From positions 1 to 11,943 of the forward strand of contig JAITQR010000306.1 in the NCBI GenBank assembly GCA_031288815.1: a stretch of DNA of 11,943 nt. The letters run 5' to 3'. Below, piece by piece: positions 1 through 7,050 of this stretch. The notes beneath the pieces are model-generated. The model did no database searches, was not told the DNA's origin, and saw nothing but the letters and a program-made list of their open reading frames with translations. Both the position numbers and the translations under genes were made by a program. How positions within the stretch are numbered: the stretch's first letter is position 1; each line of letters begins with the position of its first letter. Source of the DNA: Treponema sp. (lineage in GTDB: Bacteria > Spirochaetota > Spirochaetia > Treponematales > Breznakiellaceae).

Positions 1-276
1 CTCAGATCCCTTAAAGCCTGCCTCTCTACCGCCGATTTCTGGCGGCTCAGAATAGGCATCGGCAGACCCGACAGCAGGCAGCCGGGGCAGGGCGGCCCGC
101 CGGGAAGCGGGGAGGGCATCGTGGACTGGGTGCTTTCGCCCTTCGGCCCCGCCGAGATACCCCTTCTGGAGGAAACCTTTCGGGCCCTGGCGCCGGCCTT
201 TACGGCGGCCCTGCTCAGGGGCCCCGAATCCCTGCTCCCCGAATGGGCGAAGAAGCGGATCGCGTCGAAAGAGTAA
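1..276 (+). CDS. pth: Peptidyl-tRNA hydrolase, C-terminal part (5' end outside window)
   Basis: Reading frame 1 is open from the first base to the TAA at 274-276 and gives 91 residues. The sequence contains FWRLRIGIGRP, followed by a Gly/Pro-rich stretch and then VDWVLSPFGPAEIP. These are the conserved C-terminal motifs of bacterial peptidyl-tRNA hydrolase (Pth family, about 190 residues). The enzyme cleaves the ester bond of peptidyl-tRNA released from stalled ribosomes and so recycles tRNA in the cytoplasm. The catalytic N-terminal half (Asn, His and Asp residues) lies upstream of the window and cannot be checked. The Gly/Pro-rich loop (about residues 22-40) is somewhat longer than in many homologues. 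The gene converges on copA, with a 199-base spacer between the two stops. Confidence 0.92.
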   Translation, partial: LRSLKACLSTADFWRLRIGIGRPDSRQPGQGGPPGSGEGIVDWVLSPFGPAEIPLLEETFRALAPAFTAALLRGPESLLPEWAKKRIASKE

Positions 277-380
277 ACCCTTTCAGTATCTTGCCCGCCC
301 GGACAGGTTTGCCGTTTTCATCATCCGCGGTAAATTGGCGAAGCTCCGGCCGTCCGCGCTGACAGGATCGGGACCAAGAG

Positions 381-432
381 AAATAGTGTCTGTCCATAAT
401 CATAGATACAGCATGGACAAAGTTCCTTGAAA
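381..432 (+). repeat. Dispersed intergenic repeat, copy A (about 52 bp, hairpin-forming)
   Basis: This segment is the reverse complement of 9140-9190 with 45 of 52 aligned columns identical (six substitutions, one single-base gap). It contains a perfect 7-bp inverted repeat, TGTCCAT at 391-397 and ATGGACA at 413-419, around a 15-base loop. Read in the plus direction it lies 3' of pth and begins AAATAGTGTCTGTCC, the same sense in which copy B follows oppC. The rest of the pth/copA spacer (277-475) holds only a short GGAAC-T-GTTCC palindrome at 462-472 and no convincing U-tailed terminator. A hairpin-bearing intergenic repeat or a small mobile-element remnant are both possible. Confidence 0.8.
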
Positions 433-475
433 ACAGGCTTTCTCATTTTCCACATTCCCGCGGAACTGTTCCCCG

Positions 476-3025
476 TCAAATCCGCGCCGGTTTGAACCGC
501 TTGAGCCGCAGGGCGTTGGTCAGCACCGATACGGAACTCATGCTCATGGCGGCGGCGGCGAATATGGGATTGAGGAGGGGGCCCCCGAAAAGGTACAAGA
601 GGCCGGCGGCGACGGGGATGCCCAGGCTGTTGTAGCCGAATGCCCAGAACAGGTTCTGTTTGATGTTACGGATCGTCCGTTTACTCAGGTTGATTGCCGT
701 GGAGACATCCATGAGATCGCCGCGCATCAGGACAATATCCGCCGATTCCATCGCCACATCCGTGCCGCTCCCGATGGCAATGCCGATGTCCGCCTGGGCC
801 AGCGCCGGGGCGTCGTTGATGCCGTCGCCTACCATGGCGACGCAGCCGCGGCGCTTGGCTTCCCTGTTCTGCAATTTTTTTATTTCCGCCGCCTTGTCCT
901 GGGGCAAAACCTCCGAAAGCACCCGGTCAATCCCCACCTGGCGGGCGATAGCCGCGGCGGTTTTTTGGTTGTCCCCGGTGATCATGGCGACCTCAATCCC
1001 CAACCGGTGAAGGCTTTCCACGGCTTCTCTGCTGCTCTTTTTCAGCACGTCCGCCACCGCCACAATTCCCGCCGGCTCTCCGTCCAGGGCGACGTACATG
1101 GGGGTTTTCCCTTCGCCGGCGAGCCGATCCGAATCGGCCTCAAGTTCCGCGAGGGAAATGTTCCGTTCCTCCATAAGTTTTCTGTTCCCCGCCAGTACGC
1201 TAAGCCCCTTTATGGCCGCCTCGATGCCGCGGCCCGTTATGGCCCGGAAACCGGCGGCGTCGAGGATTTCCAGCCCCCGGTCCCGCGCGCCCCGGACAAT
1301 CGCCTGTCCCAGGGGATGCTCCGAGCCCTCTTCGGCGGAGGCGGTAATTTGGAGGAGCGTTTCCTCGGGGCTTCCCGGCGGGATCGCCGCGGGCCCCCCC
1401 TTCCTGACTATCACGTCGGTAACTTCAGGCTTTCCCTCGGTAATAGTTCCGGTTTTGTCAAAAACGATGGTGTTGATCTTGTGGGCGGTTTCCAGCGCCT
1501 CGCCTCCCTTGATCAATATGCCGTTCTCCGCGCCCTTGCCGGTTCCCACCATGATCGCTGTCGGCGTGGCAAGGCCCAGGGCGCAGGGGCAGGCGATGAC
1601 CAGAACGGAGATAAAGATGGTAAGGGAGAATTCCAGCGCCGATTTGCCGGCGGGAATGGCGGCAAGGCCGGAGGAAGCCGCCGCGAACCAGGCGAGGCCC
1701 GAGGCAAGGGCAATGGCGCAGACGATGGGAACAAAGTACCCGGATACGATGTCGGCCATTTGCGCGATGGGGGCCTTGGAACCCTGGGCGTCTTCCACCA
1801 GCTTTATTATTTGAGCCAGCGCGGTATCGCTGCCGACTTTTTCCGCCTTAAACCGGATAGCCCCGTTGGCGTTGATGGTTGCCCCATAGACCGGATCGCC
1901 GGGCTTCTTGTCCACCGGCATACTCTCCCCGGTAAGCATGGATTCATCTATGGTAGTCTGCCCCTCGGTAACAACGCCGTCCACGGGGATCTTCGCGCCG
2001 GGCTTGACCGCGATAATATCGCCGGGGATAACCTCGTCGATGGGAATTTCTTTTTCGACGCCGTTTTCGACGATAAGCGCCGTTTTGGGCGCCAGGCCCA
2101 TGAGTTTTTTGATAGCTTCGCTGGTGCGGCCCTTGGATACGGCTTCCAGGGTTTTTCCCAGGAGGATGAGGGCGATAATGACCCCGGCGGTTTCAAAGTA
2201 GAGGGACTCCACCAGGTGGGAATTCCCCCGCCCTATCTGCCACACGTTGTAGAGGCTGTAGATTACCGCCGAGGTGGTGCCGATAGCGATGAGGGAATCC
2301 ATGTTGGGGCTCCGGTGGAGGAGGTTTTTGAAACCCACGGTATAAAACCTGTTCCCCGCTATGATGATGGGGATAACCAACGCCAGCTCCACCAGAGCGT
2401 AGGGGAGGGGGAAATGCATTGGGGCCAGAAAACCGGGGAAGGGCAGAGTAAGCCACGAAGGCGCCATGGCGTCCATCATGGGAACCATGGCGATATAGAG
2501 CAGGGGAAGGGCGAAGGATACGGCGACAATAAATTTAGCGCGGAGTATTCTTATTTCCCTTTCTTTCCGCAGCTTGTCCCCGTCCGGCGCCCCGCCTTTT
2601 GAAAAGTCCAGGGCCTGGTATCCCGCCTTTTCTATGGCCTCCCGGATGGCGGAAAAGCGCAGGATCTGGGGGTTGTAGACCACGGTGGCCTTTTCCGTGG
2701 CGAGGTTCACCACGGCGCTTTCAATCCCTTCCAGCCTGCCGATTGCTTTTTCCACCCTGGCTGAACAGGCCGCGCAGGTCATCCCGCCGATGGGAATGGT
2801 TACCGTCGCGCCTTTCGGCTTCTCCAATACCTGGTACCCGATTTTAACCACCGCCTCTTTAATGCCGGAAAGGGTCTGGGTATCGCTGTACTCCACAAAG
2901 AGTTTTTCACTGGCAAGGTTTACCGTGGCGGCGCTGACCCCTTCCAGCTTCCGCACGGTTTTTTCTATCCGGCCCGCGCAGGCCGCGCAGGTCATTCCGC
3001 CGATGCTTAATGTCTGGCTTTGCAT
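476..3025 (-). CDS. copA: P1B-1-type Cu(I)-exporting ATPase CopA
   Basis: This 849-residue protein pumps Cu(I), and probably Ag(I), out of the cytoplasm using ATP. Two N-terminal HMA domains carry GGMTCAAC (Cys13/Cys16 and Cys84/Cys87). They are followed by eight membrane segments in the usual P1B order. Visible catalytic motifs are TGES (365-368, actuator), CPC (479-481, metal site in TM6), DKTGT (523-527, Asp523 phosphorylated), SEHP (568-571, nucleotide binding) and GDGINDAP (733-740). The Cu(I)-specific pair is also present: YN in TM7 (798-799) and the MSMSS segment in TM8 (827-831). Length and layout are normal for a two-HMA CopA. ATG at 3025 is chosen because AAGGAG lies nine bases upstream and HMA1 begins at once. 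It is the last gene of a minus-strand operon, 50 bases after the DUF2318 gene. Confidence 0.97.
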   Translation of the reverse strand: MQSQTLSIGGMTCAACAGRIEKTVRKLEGVSAATVNLASEKLFVEYSDTQTLSGIKEAVVKIGYQVLEKPKGATVTIPIGGMTCAACSARVEKAIGRLEGIESAVVNLATEKATVVYNPQILRFSAIREAIEKAGYQALDFSKGGAPDGDKLRKEREIRILRAKFIVAVSFALPLLYIAMVPMMDAMAPSWLTLPFPGFLAPMHFPLPYALVELALVIPIIIAGNRFYTVGFKNLLHRSPNMDSLIAIGTTSAVIYSLYNVWQIGRGNSHLVESLYFETAGVIIALILLGKTLEAVSKGRTSEAIKKLMGLAPKTALIVENGVEKEIPIDEVIPGDIIAVKPGAKIPVDGVVTEGQTTIDESMLTGESMPVDKKPGDPVYGATINANGAIRFKAEKVGSDTALAQIIKLVEDAQGSKAPIAQMADIVSGYFVPIVCAIALASGLAWFAAASSGLAAIPAGKSALEFSLTIFISVLVIACPCALGLATPTAIMVGTGKGAENGILIKGGEALETAHKINTIVFDKTGTITEGKPEVTDVIVRKGGPAAIPPGSPEETLLQITASAEEGSEHPLGQAIVRGARDRGLEILDAAGFRAITGRGIEAAIKGLSVLAGNRKLMEERNISLAELEADSDRLAGEGKTPMYVALDGEPAGIVAVADVLKKSSREAVESLHRLGIEVAMITGDNQKTAAAIARQVGIDRVLSEVLPQDKAAEIKKLQNREAKRRGCVAMVGDGINDAPALAQADIGIAIGSGTDVAMESADIVLMRGDLMDVSTAINLSKRTIRNIKQNLFWAFGYNSLGIPVAAGLLYLFGGPLLNPIFAAAAMSMSSVSVLTNALRLKRFKPARI

Positions 3026-3075
3026 GTTTGTACGCTCCTTTTATTCGCAGCGAAGAGTTTAATACCCTGCGGAAA

Positions 3076-3687
3076 CTAACCGCGCCGCCACCGGGAAAAA
3101 ATGACCCTGGCCTCTTTCAGCAGTTCCCTCGAAATGGTAATGGTGGTACCCGTTACCGTTTTATTGGCGGCGGAGATGGGAACCGGATTACAGCCCCCGG
3201 AACGTACCTCAACCTGGCTCCTGCGGAAGCGGTGGCCGCAGTTCTGGCAGACCAGTACCGTTCCCTGCTGTTTGTAAAAACCCCGGCCGGAAGCGTAACA
3301 TACCTGGCAGGTATTAAAAGCGGTGCGTATGCTTCCGTCCGGCGCTTTAACCGCTAAAACCTCAATCCGGGTTCCCTCAATATCAACCGGATAAAAGATC
3401 GCGTTTTCGGTAATTTCAGAAATCGGAATCACCAGATCCCTGTCGGCAATCGGGGGCTTTACCACATTCTGCCGGCCGGTTTGGCCAAAGGCAAGGCCGG
3501 ACATAAGCAGCATGAACACCGCCAGCGCTTTGCCGCGCCTGGCGCGCAAAACACTGAAAAATCGCCTGACCGGTGGTTTTGTACCCCGCCAGCCGCCCTG
3601 GCGGCAAGCGCTGGGGCGACCGCCACGGCAAGCGCGAGTCCGGTAGGCCGGTAGGCCAAAACCTCTATGTTTCTCACTGATCCTCAC
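3076..3687 (-). CDS. DUF2318 (FtrD-like) cysteine-pair protein, membrane-anchored or secreted
   Basis: This 203-residue protein has a C-terminal domain (about 80-190) with two CxxC pairs, NTCQVCYASGRG (Cys127/Cys130) and VLVCQNCGHRF (Cys147/Cys150), then GGCNPVPI with Cys166. This is the hallmark of the DUF2318 family, found as a stand-alone domain or fused to membrane regions in iron- and copper-linked loci. Bound metal or Fe-S is an inference from the cysteines. A hydrophobic segment (about 54-68, ending AFGQTG) preceded by Arg/Lys looks like a signal peptide or anchor, so the domain should face outward. The GTG start at 3685-3687 directly follows the TAA of the upstream gene and has a strong AAGGAGG about 9 bases upstream. 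Residues 9-42 are unusually Arg/Gly-rich and encoded by repetitive GC-rich DNA. A TTG at residue 47 would give a cleaner signal peptide but has no clear ribosome binding site. Confidence 0.85.
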   Translation of the reverse strand: MRISEKHRGFGLPAYRTRACRGGRPSACRQGGWRGTKPPVRRFFSVLRARRGKALAVFMLLMSGLAFGQTGRQNVVKPPIADRDLVIPISEITENAIFYPVDIEGTRIEVLAVKAPDGSIRTAFNTCQVCYASGRGFYKQQGTVLVCQNCGHRFRRSQVEVRSGGCNPVPISAANKTVTGTTITISRELLKEARVIFSRWRRG

Positions 3688-5643
3688 TTAAGCTCCTCCT
3701 TGGCCGCAGCAATCCGTGTCCCGGTCCGCCCTTTCAAAATAGGCTTCCGGATATATCAAAGTTTCATAGGCCGAGACTTCCGCCTTTATGGTTTCAATAT
3801 CCGCGTCGTTTAGATTGTCCACCACTTTTACATAGCCGTAAAACACGTTGTCGGCGCTGGAAAAATCAAAGTCCCCGGCGGCTACAAAATTGATCTCATT
3901 GTCCCCCCGTACCATATCAATCCGGGTATAATAGGCGGGAAAGAGAAGGCTGCCGTTTCCCGGATCAAGAGAATCGTTGTTGATAAGCCAGGACACCGGG
4001 AGGCCCTTCTGCACGACGATGATCGCCGGGTCAATACCGTCGTCGCGGAGATTTGTTTTTACCGTCTGGTAGCCTTCCTCCTGTATCTCCGCCAGGGTGA
4101 CGCGGTCCGTGGGAATCGCCACCCCCGCCGGAGAGGGGCCGCCCTCGTCAGTCTCCGCCGGAATTTGTCCTTCCTCCACCACGGTAATGGAACTGCGGAT
4201 CATTCCCATCCAGCAGGAATAGGGAAATTTGCCCGTTTTTACGGGACTAAACTCGATCACGTTTTCGCCGGGCCTAAAGCGGTGTTCGATTTTGTATTCC
4301 CGGATAATCATGCGGTTATTGCAGCCGTTGATGCTCCCCGGAGGGGCCTCGATTATCCATTTTACCGGAATGCCCGCCTGTACCGTAATCGCCGGATAGC
4401 GCCCCCCGCTCAGGGTGGAATTGACAATCTGTACGCCGTTTTCAACGCGAGGGGTTTCCACGGCCGCCGGGGCCTTCCCCCTCAGGCTTCCTTTCGCGGC
4501 GAAGGGATTTACCGCGGCCACAAGCTTTCCGGCAAAGTCAGCGGTAAACCCCGAAAGGTTAAAGCCGTAAGTGAACATGGTTACGCCCATCACCGTAACG
4601 AGGATCGCCCCGGCCTTCATCACCCTGCGGGCGAAGGCGGGCCTTCCGGGCGCGGCGCTCAGCACGGAACCCAGCGCCCCGATACCGAACATCAGGGGAA
4701 CTGTCCCCGCGCTGAAGAGGAACATGGAGACCCCTCCGGCCACCGGGCTTCCCGTGGACAGGGCGTAAAGCTGCATAGCCTGTAAGGGGCCGCAGGGCAT
4801 AAGCCCGTTGAGGAGGCCGATAAAAAGGGGACCCTTGCCGGACCTTCTCCGGCCCCGGGGATCCCCGGCCCCCTCAGCCTCCGCAAGCGGGGAAGGAGCC
4901 GGGCCGGCTGTTCCCGCGGTAAGGCTTTCAATTTTCCGGGCAAAGATCTTCGGCATGCGCGGGTTAAAGCGGCGCAGGGCGGGGAAGAAGCCGAGCATGT
5001 TGATCCCCATGATCACCATGAAGAGCCCGGCGAAAAGCTGAACCATCCCCTGGAAGCGCCCCGAAACGGTAACGGCCGAACCCAAAGCCCCCGCGACAAT
5101 TCCCACGGCGGTATAGGAGATTACCCGCCCGGCGTTGTAAAGAAGGGCGGGAAACAGGACTTCCCGGCGTTTTCCTTGCCGGGGCGCGGAGGCGAGGGGC
5201 GCGGCGGGGATACACTGGGAAAGGTTAATCCCCCCGCACATGGCGGTACAGTGAAGGGAAGTAACAAGGCCGATGATAAAGAGGATGCCGTAGCCCATGC
5301 CCGCTTCCGCCAGGGGAAAGGCCGAGCTCAGGGTGCTTATTCCCAGACCCCGCAGCAGCGCGTAGAGGGCAAGGATGATTACCAGGGTACCGGCAATCTC
5401 CAGAGCCGGAGCCCCGGTTTCCCGTGTTCTCCCGTTATCCAAAACTTTGTAATCCAGTTCCTCAATGGCGGCCCGGATTTCATGAAAGCTAAGCGTCGAG
5501 GGATTATAGGTAACGGAAGCCGTCCCGGTGTTGAAGTCCACCGCCGCGTCCTCAACGCCCGTGGTGTTTTTCAGCTTTTTTTCAATCCGGTTCTGGCAGC
5601 TTACACAGCTCATGCCGCCGATACGAATGGTCTGGGTTTTCAT
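3688..5643 (-). CDS. HMA + DsbD_2-like transmembrane + cupredoxin fusion, copper handling
   Basis: Starting at ATG 5643 the protein has 651 residues. Residues 1-68 form an HMA metallochaperone domain (GGMSCVSC, Cys13/Cys16). Residues 85-365 form a multi-spanning region with HCTAMCGG (131-138) and NGLMPCGPLQ (279-288), typical of DsbD_2/UreH-type membrane proteins often annotated as TauE/SafE-like. Residues 405-490 form a cupredoxin-like domain with INGCNN (Cys441) and FPYSCWMGM (Cys477, Met479, Met481) as likely copper ligands. Residues 525-608 resemble a second beta-sandwich but lack Cys, His or Met at such positions. The tail ends DCCGQGGA. The start at 5643 has GGGAGG about five bases upstream and begins directly at the HMA domain; a TTG 17 codons earlier is less likely. 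It is the first gene of the operon and abuts the DUF2318 gene. Copper binding and transfer across the membrane is inferred from domains and from the CopA neighbour. Confidence 0.9.
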   Translation of the reverse strand: MKTQTIRIGGMSCVSCQNRIEKKLKNTTGVEDAAVDFNTGTASVTYNPSTLSFHEIRAAIEELDYKVLDNGRTRETGAPALEIAGTLVIILALYALLRGLGISTLSSAFPLAEAGMGYGILFIIGLVTSLHCTAMCGGINLSQCIPAAPLASAPRQGKRREVLFPALLYNAGRVISYTAVGIVAGALGSAVTVSGRFQGMVQLFAGLFMVIMGINMLGFFPALRRFNPRMPKIFARKIESLTAGTAGPAPSPLAEAEGAGDPRGRRRSGKGPLFIGLLNGLMPCGPLQAMQLYALSTGSPVAGGVSMFLFSAGTVPLMFGIGALGSVLSAAPGRPAFARRVMKAGAILVTVMGVTMFTYGFNLSGFTADFAGKLVAAVNPFAAKGSLRGKAPAAVETPRVENGVQIVNSTLSGGRYPAITVQAGIPVKWIIEAPPGSINGCNNRMIIREYKIEHRFRPGENVIEFSPVKTGKFPYSCWMGMIRSSITVVEEGQIPAETDEGGPSPAGVAIPTDRVTLAEIQEEGYQTVKTNLRDDGIDPAIIVVQKGLPVSWLINNDSLDPGNGSLLFPAYYTRIDMVRGDNEINFVAAGDFDFSSADNVFYGYVKVVDNLNDADIETIKAEVSAYETLIYPEAYFERADRDTDCCGQGGA

Positions 5644-5664
5644 AAAGCCTCCCGCTTCCTTCCG

Positions 5665-5746
5665 TACCCCCATGTTAGGGTAACATTGTGTCAAAATTGT
5701 GATAACCGGGGATTTTTTTTCACCTGCTTTTATGCTAGATTAACAT
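5665..5746 (-). promoter_or_regulatory. Control region of the copper operon: paired 15-bp dyads and CsoR-like box
   Basis: Two 15-bp dyads share the plus-strand pattern ATGYTANNNTAACAT. The one at 5672-5686 is perfect (ATGTTA-GGG-TAACAT). The one at 5732-5746 has one mismatched pair (ATGCTA-GAT-TAACAT). Their centres are exactly 60 bp apart. On the minus strand, 5682 to 5665 reads TACCC-TAACAT-GGGGGTA, which resembles copper-sensor CsoR operators. No strong sigma-70 promoter is clear. A weak minus-strand candidate is TTTTCA (5756-5751), a 16-base spacer, then CATAAA (5734-5729), overlapping the outer dyad. The TTGACA at 5694-5689 lacks a properly spaced -10. No regulator gene lies in the window, so the binding protein is unknown. 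Confidence 0.45.
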
Positions 5747-5765
5747 GAAATGAAAAATCCGGGAA

Positions 5766-5843
5766 CGGTTTGTCCTGAAACCGCCTTAAAAACGCCGTTG
5801 CTTAGGGCGGCCCCGCGCTTGTCCCCGGGGACAGGGAAGCGTC
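5766..5843 (+). other. Hairpin-rich leader upstream of the HAD phosphatase gene
   Basis: The spacer before the HAD gene contains CGGTTT (5766-5771) pairing with AAACCG (5778-5783) around a 6-base loop. It also contains a perfect 14-bp palindrome TGTCCCCGGGGACA at 5820-5833. The palindrome can be extended as a hairpin by CGCTT on its left and AAGCG on its right. No U-run follows, so a classical terminator is not supported. It could be an operator or leader structure for the plus-strand gene. No good -35/-10 pair for that gene was found. Confidence 0.35.
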
Positions 5844-5868
5844 GCGGACCAGAGGCGGGAGAATCGAA

Positions 5869-6711
5869 TTGAAGAGTAGCCAAGTCCCTCCGGCCGCCGC
5901 CATGCGGCATGTTTCCGAAATGACCCGCCAAGAGGCCGCTGGTCTGCGTTACATCCTGATGGATATTGACGATACCCTTACCCGGGAGGGGAAGCTTCTC
6001 GCCCCGGCGTATAACGCCCTCTGGAAGCTTAAGGAGGCGGGGCTGAAGGTGATCCCCGTTACCGGCCGGCCCGCGGGCTGGTGCGATCTTATCGCCAGGG
6101 AATGGCCGGTAGACGGGGTAGTGGGGGAGAACGGCGCGCTGGTCTTTTGGGAAGAGCCCCGGGAAAGCGGCGGAAGGCTCCCGGTGCTCAGGGCGGAGTA
6201 CCACCCCGAGGCGGTGCGGAACGATCATCCCGCCCTTGCCCGGGTAAAGGAGCGCTCCCTCGGGGAGTTTCCCGGGCTTCGGGTTGCCAAGGATCAGTTC
6301 GCCCGGCTCTTCGATCTGGCCCTGGATTTTGCCGAGGAAGATCCCGTCCTGCCCCTGAGTACCGCCGAGCGTATCCGGGATATGGCGGTGGAGGAAGGCG
6401 CCCAGGCGAAGGTCTCGTCCATTCATGTCAATGTCTGGATGGGCAGGTACGACAAGCTCTCCATGGCCGAATCCTTTCTCTCCCGCCGTTTCGGCTGGCG
6501 GCCGGGCGCGGGGGACCGGGAACTGGTCTTTGTCGGGGACTCTCCCAACGACGAGCCCATGTTCGCCCGCTTCCCCCTGGCCTGCGCCGTGGCGAACGTT
6601 CTTAAATACGAAAAGCTTATCAAGCGCCTTCCCGCCTTTGTGGCGTCCCGGGAATGCGGCGACGGTTTCGCGGAAATAGCGGAAATAATTTTGGAAAGGA
6701 GAACTGCATGA
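5869..6711 (+). CDS. HAD-superfamily phosphatase, subfamily IIB (Cof / sucrose-phosphatase-like)
   Basis: This 280-residue cytoplasmic hydrolase has all the core HAD motifs. Motif I is MDIDDTLT with nucleophile Asp32 and Asp34. Motif II is VTGRP with Thr65. GVVGENGALVF (83-93) is typical of the IIB cap group. A Lys in the DKLSMAES region is likely motif III, and motif IV is GDSPND (223-228), which binds Mg. Such enzymes dephosphorylate sugar phosphates, phosphoglycolate-like compounds or cofactors; the substrate cannot be told from sequence. The TTG start at 5869 is supported by GGGAG seven bases upstream. The internal ATGs at 5902 and 5920 have no ribosome binding site. Its TGA overlaps the ATG of the DUF975 remnant (ATGA at 6708-6711), so the two were once translationally coupled. 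A 325-residue open frame on the opposite strand is a shadow. Confidence 0.9.
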   Translation: MKSSQVPPAAAMRHVSEMTRQEAAGLRYILMDIDDTLTREGKLLAPAYNALWKLKEAGLKVIPVTGRPAGWCDLIAREWPVDGVVGENGALVFWEEPRESGGRLPVLRAEYHPEAVRNDHPALARVKERSLGEFPGLRVAKDQFARLFDLALDFAEEDPVLPLSTAERIRDMAVEEGAQAKVSSIHVNVWMGRYDKLSMAESFLSRRFGWRPGAGDRELVFVGDSPNDEPMFARFPLACAVANVLKYEKLIKRLPAFVASRECGDGFAEIAEIILERRTA

Positions 6712-6906
6712 GAACAAATTCGGAATTGCGGGCGGCGGCCAGGGATCAGTTAAAGGGAGGCTGGCTCCCGGCGGTGGGCCCTGCTCTGTGTCCTGAGTTT
6801 CGGAATCGGCTTTCTGTGGCTCTATCCCTATATGATCCTGTCCCAGGCCAATTTCTACGAGGATCTCAAGCGGCAGGAGCCGGGGGTCGAGCCGTCCCAG
6901 GCTTAG
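6708..6906 (+). pseudogene. DUF975-family membrane protein remnant (internal deletion plus frame change)
   Basis: The ATG at 6708 has a strong AAAGGAG six bases upstream and encodes MRTNSELRAAARDQLKGGW, the typical N-terminus of DUF975 membrane proteins. From about 6772 the sense shifts to the +1 frame, which reads WALLCVLSFGIGFLWLYPYM, then ANFYEDLKRQEP, and ends at the TAG at 6904-6906. That is the usual last transmembrane segment and C-terminus of the same family. Only about 66 codons remain of a protein usually over 200 residues long. The central membrane segments are therefore gone and the two ends are out of frame. In the original frame the ribosome would read a meaningless tail to 6923. 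The start overlaps the HAD stop, so the intact gene was part of that operon. Confidence 0.72.
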
Positions 6907-6944
6907 GGATTATCCGCGAATAGAGGCGCCCATAAATCATACGC

Positions 6945-7019
6945 CCTCAAGATACCGGAGGTCCTTGAGGCGGCTAAACCGGGAGATGGCGAGGCCGGTC
7001 TAAAAATCCTCTCCGGCCT
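6945..7019. terminator. Two stem-loops between convergent transcription units (weak terminator candidates)
   Basis: The spacer between the DUF975 remnant (plus) and oppF (minus) holds two perfect 7-bp inverted repeats. CCTCAAG at 6945-6951 pairs with CTTGAGG at 6964-6970 over a 12-base loop. AGGCCGG at 6992-6998 pairs with CCGGCCT at 7013-7019 over a 14-base loop. Neither is followed by a U-run on either strand, so intrinsic termination is uncertain. Their position between two convergent gene ends is the main argument for them. Confidence 0.3.
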
Positions 7020-7050
7020 TCGTAAAGATCGATGGCGTAAGGCGCGGCTC

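Noticed and set aside
215..403. 62-codon minus-strand frame over the pth end and spacer (contains a FTADDENGKPV stretch)
   Set aside because: It overlaps pth and the dispersed repeat and has no ribosome binding site. A decayed fragment cannot be excluded but is not supported.
965..2602. 545-codon open frame antisense to copA
   Set aside because: It is an artefact of GC-rich codon use. The copA frame has every catalytic motif, while this frame is low-complexity Arg/Gly/Asp-rich with no family resemblance.
3026..3075. Separate promoter or terminator before copA
   Set aside because: Only 50 bases with a short TTCGC-A-GCGAA palindrome and the copA ribosome binding site. Nothing resembling -35/-10 or a U-tailed stem was seen.
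3459..3677. Alternative frame at the start of the DUF2318 gene with a hydrophobic Ala/Val stretch
   Set aside because: It looks like a leader peptide but leads into nonsense. The hydrophobicity follows from GC-rich repeats, and the DUF2318 frame is continuous.
5689..5694. TTGACA on the minus strand as -35 of the copper operon
   Set aside because: At 16-18 bases downstream there is only a G-rich stretch, so no usable -10 exists.
5740..6717. 325-codon open frame antisense to the HAD gene
   Set aside because: The plus strand has full HAD motifs with a ribosome binding site. The minus frame is Pro/Gly-rich with no recognisable fold.
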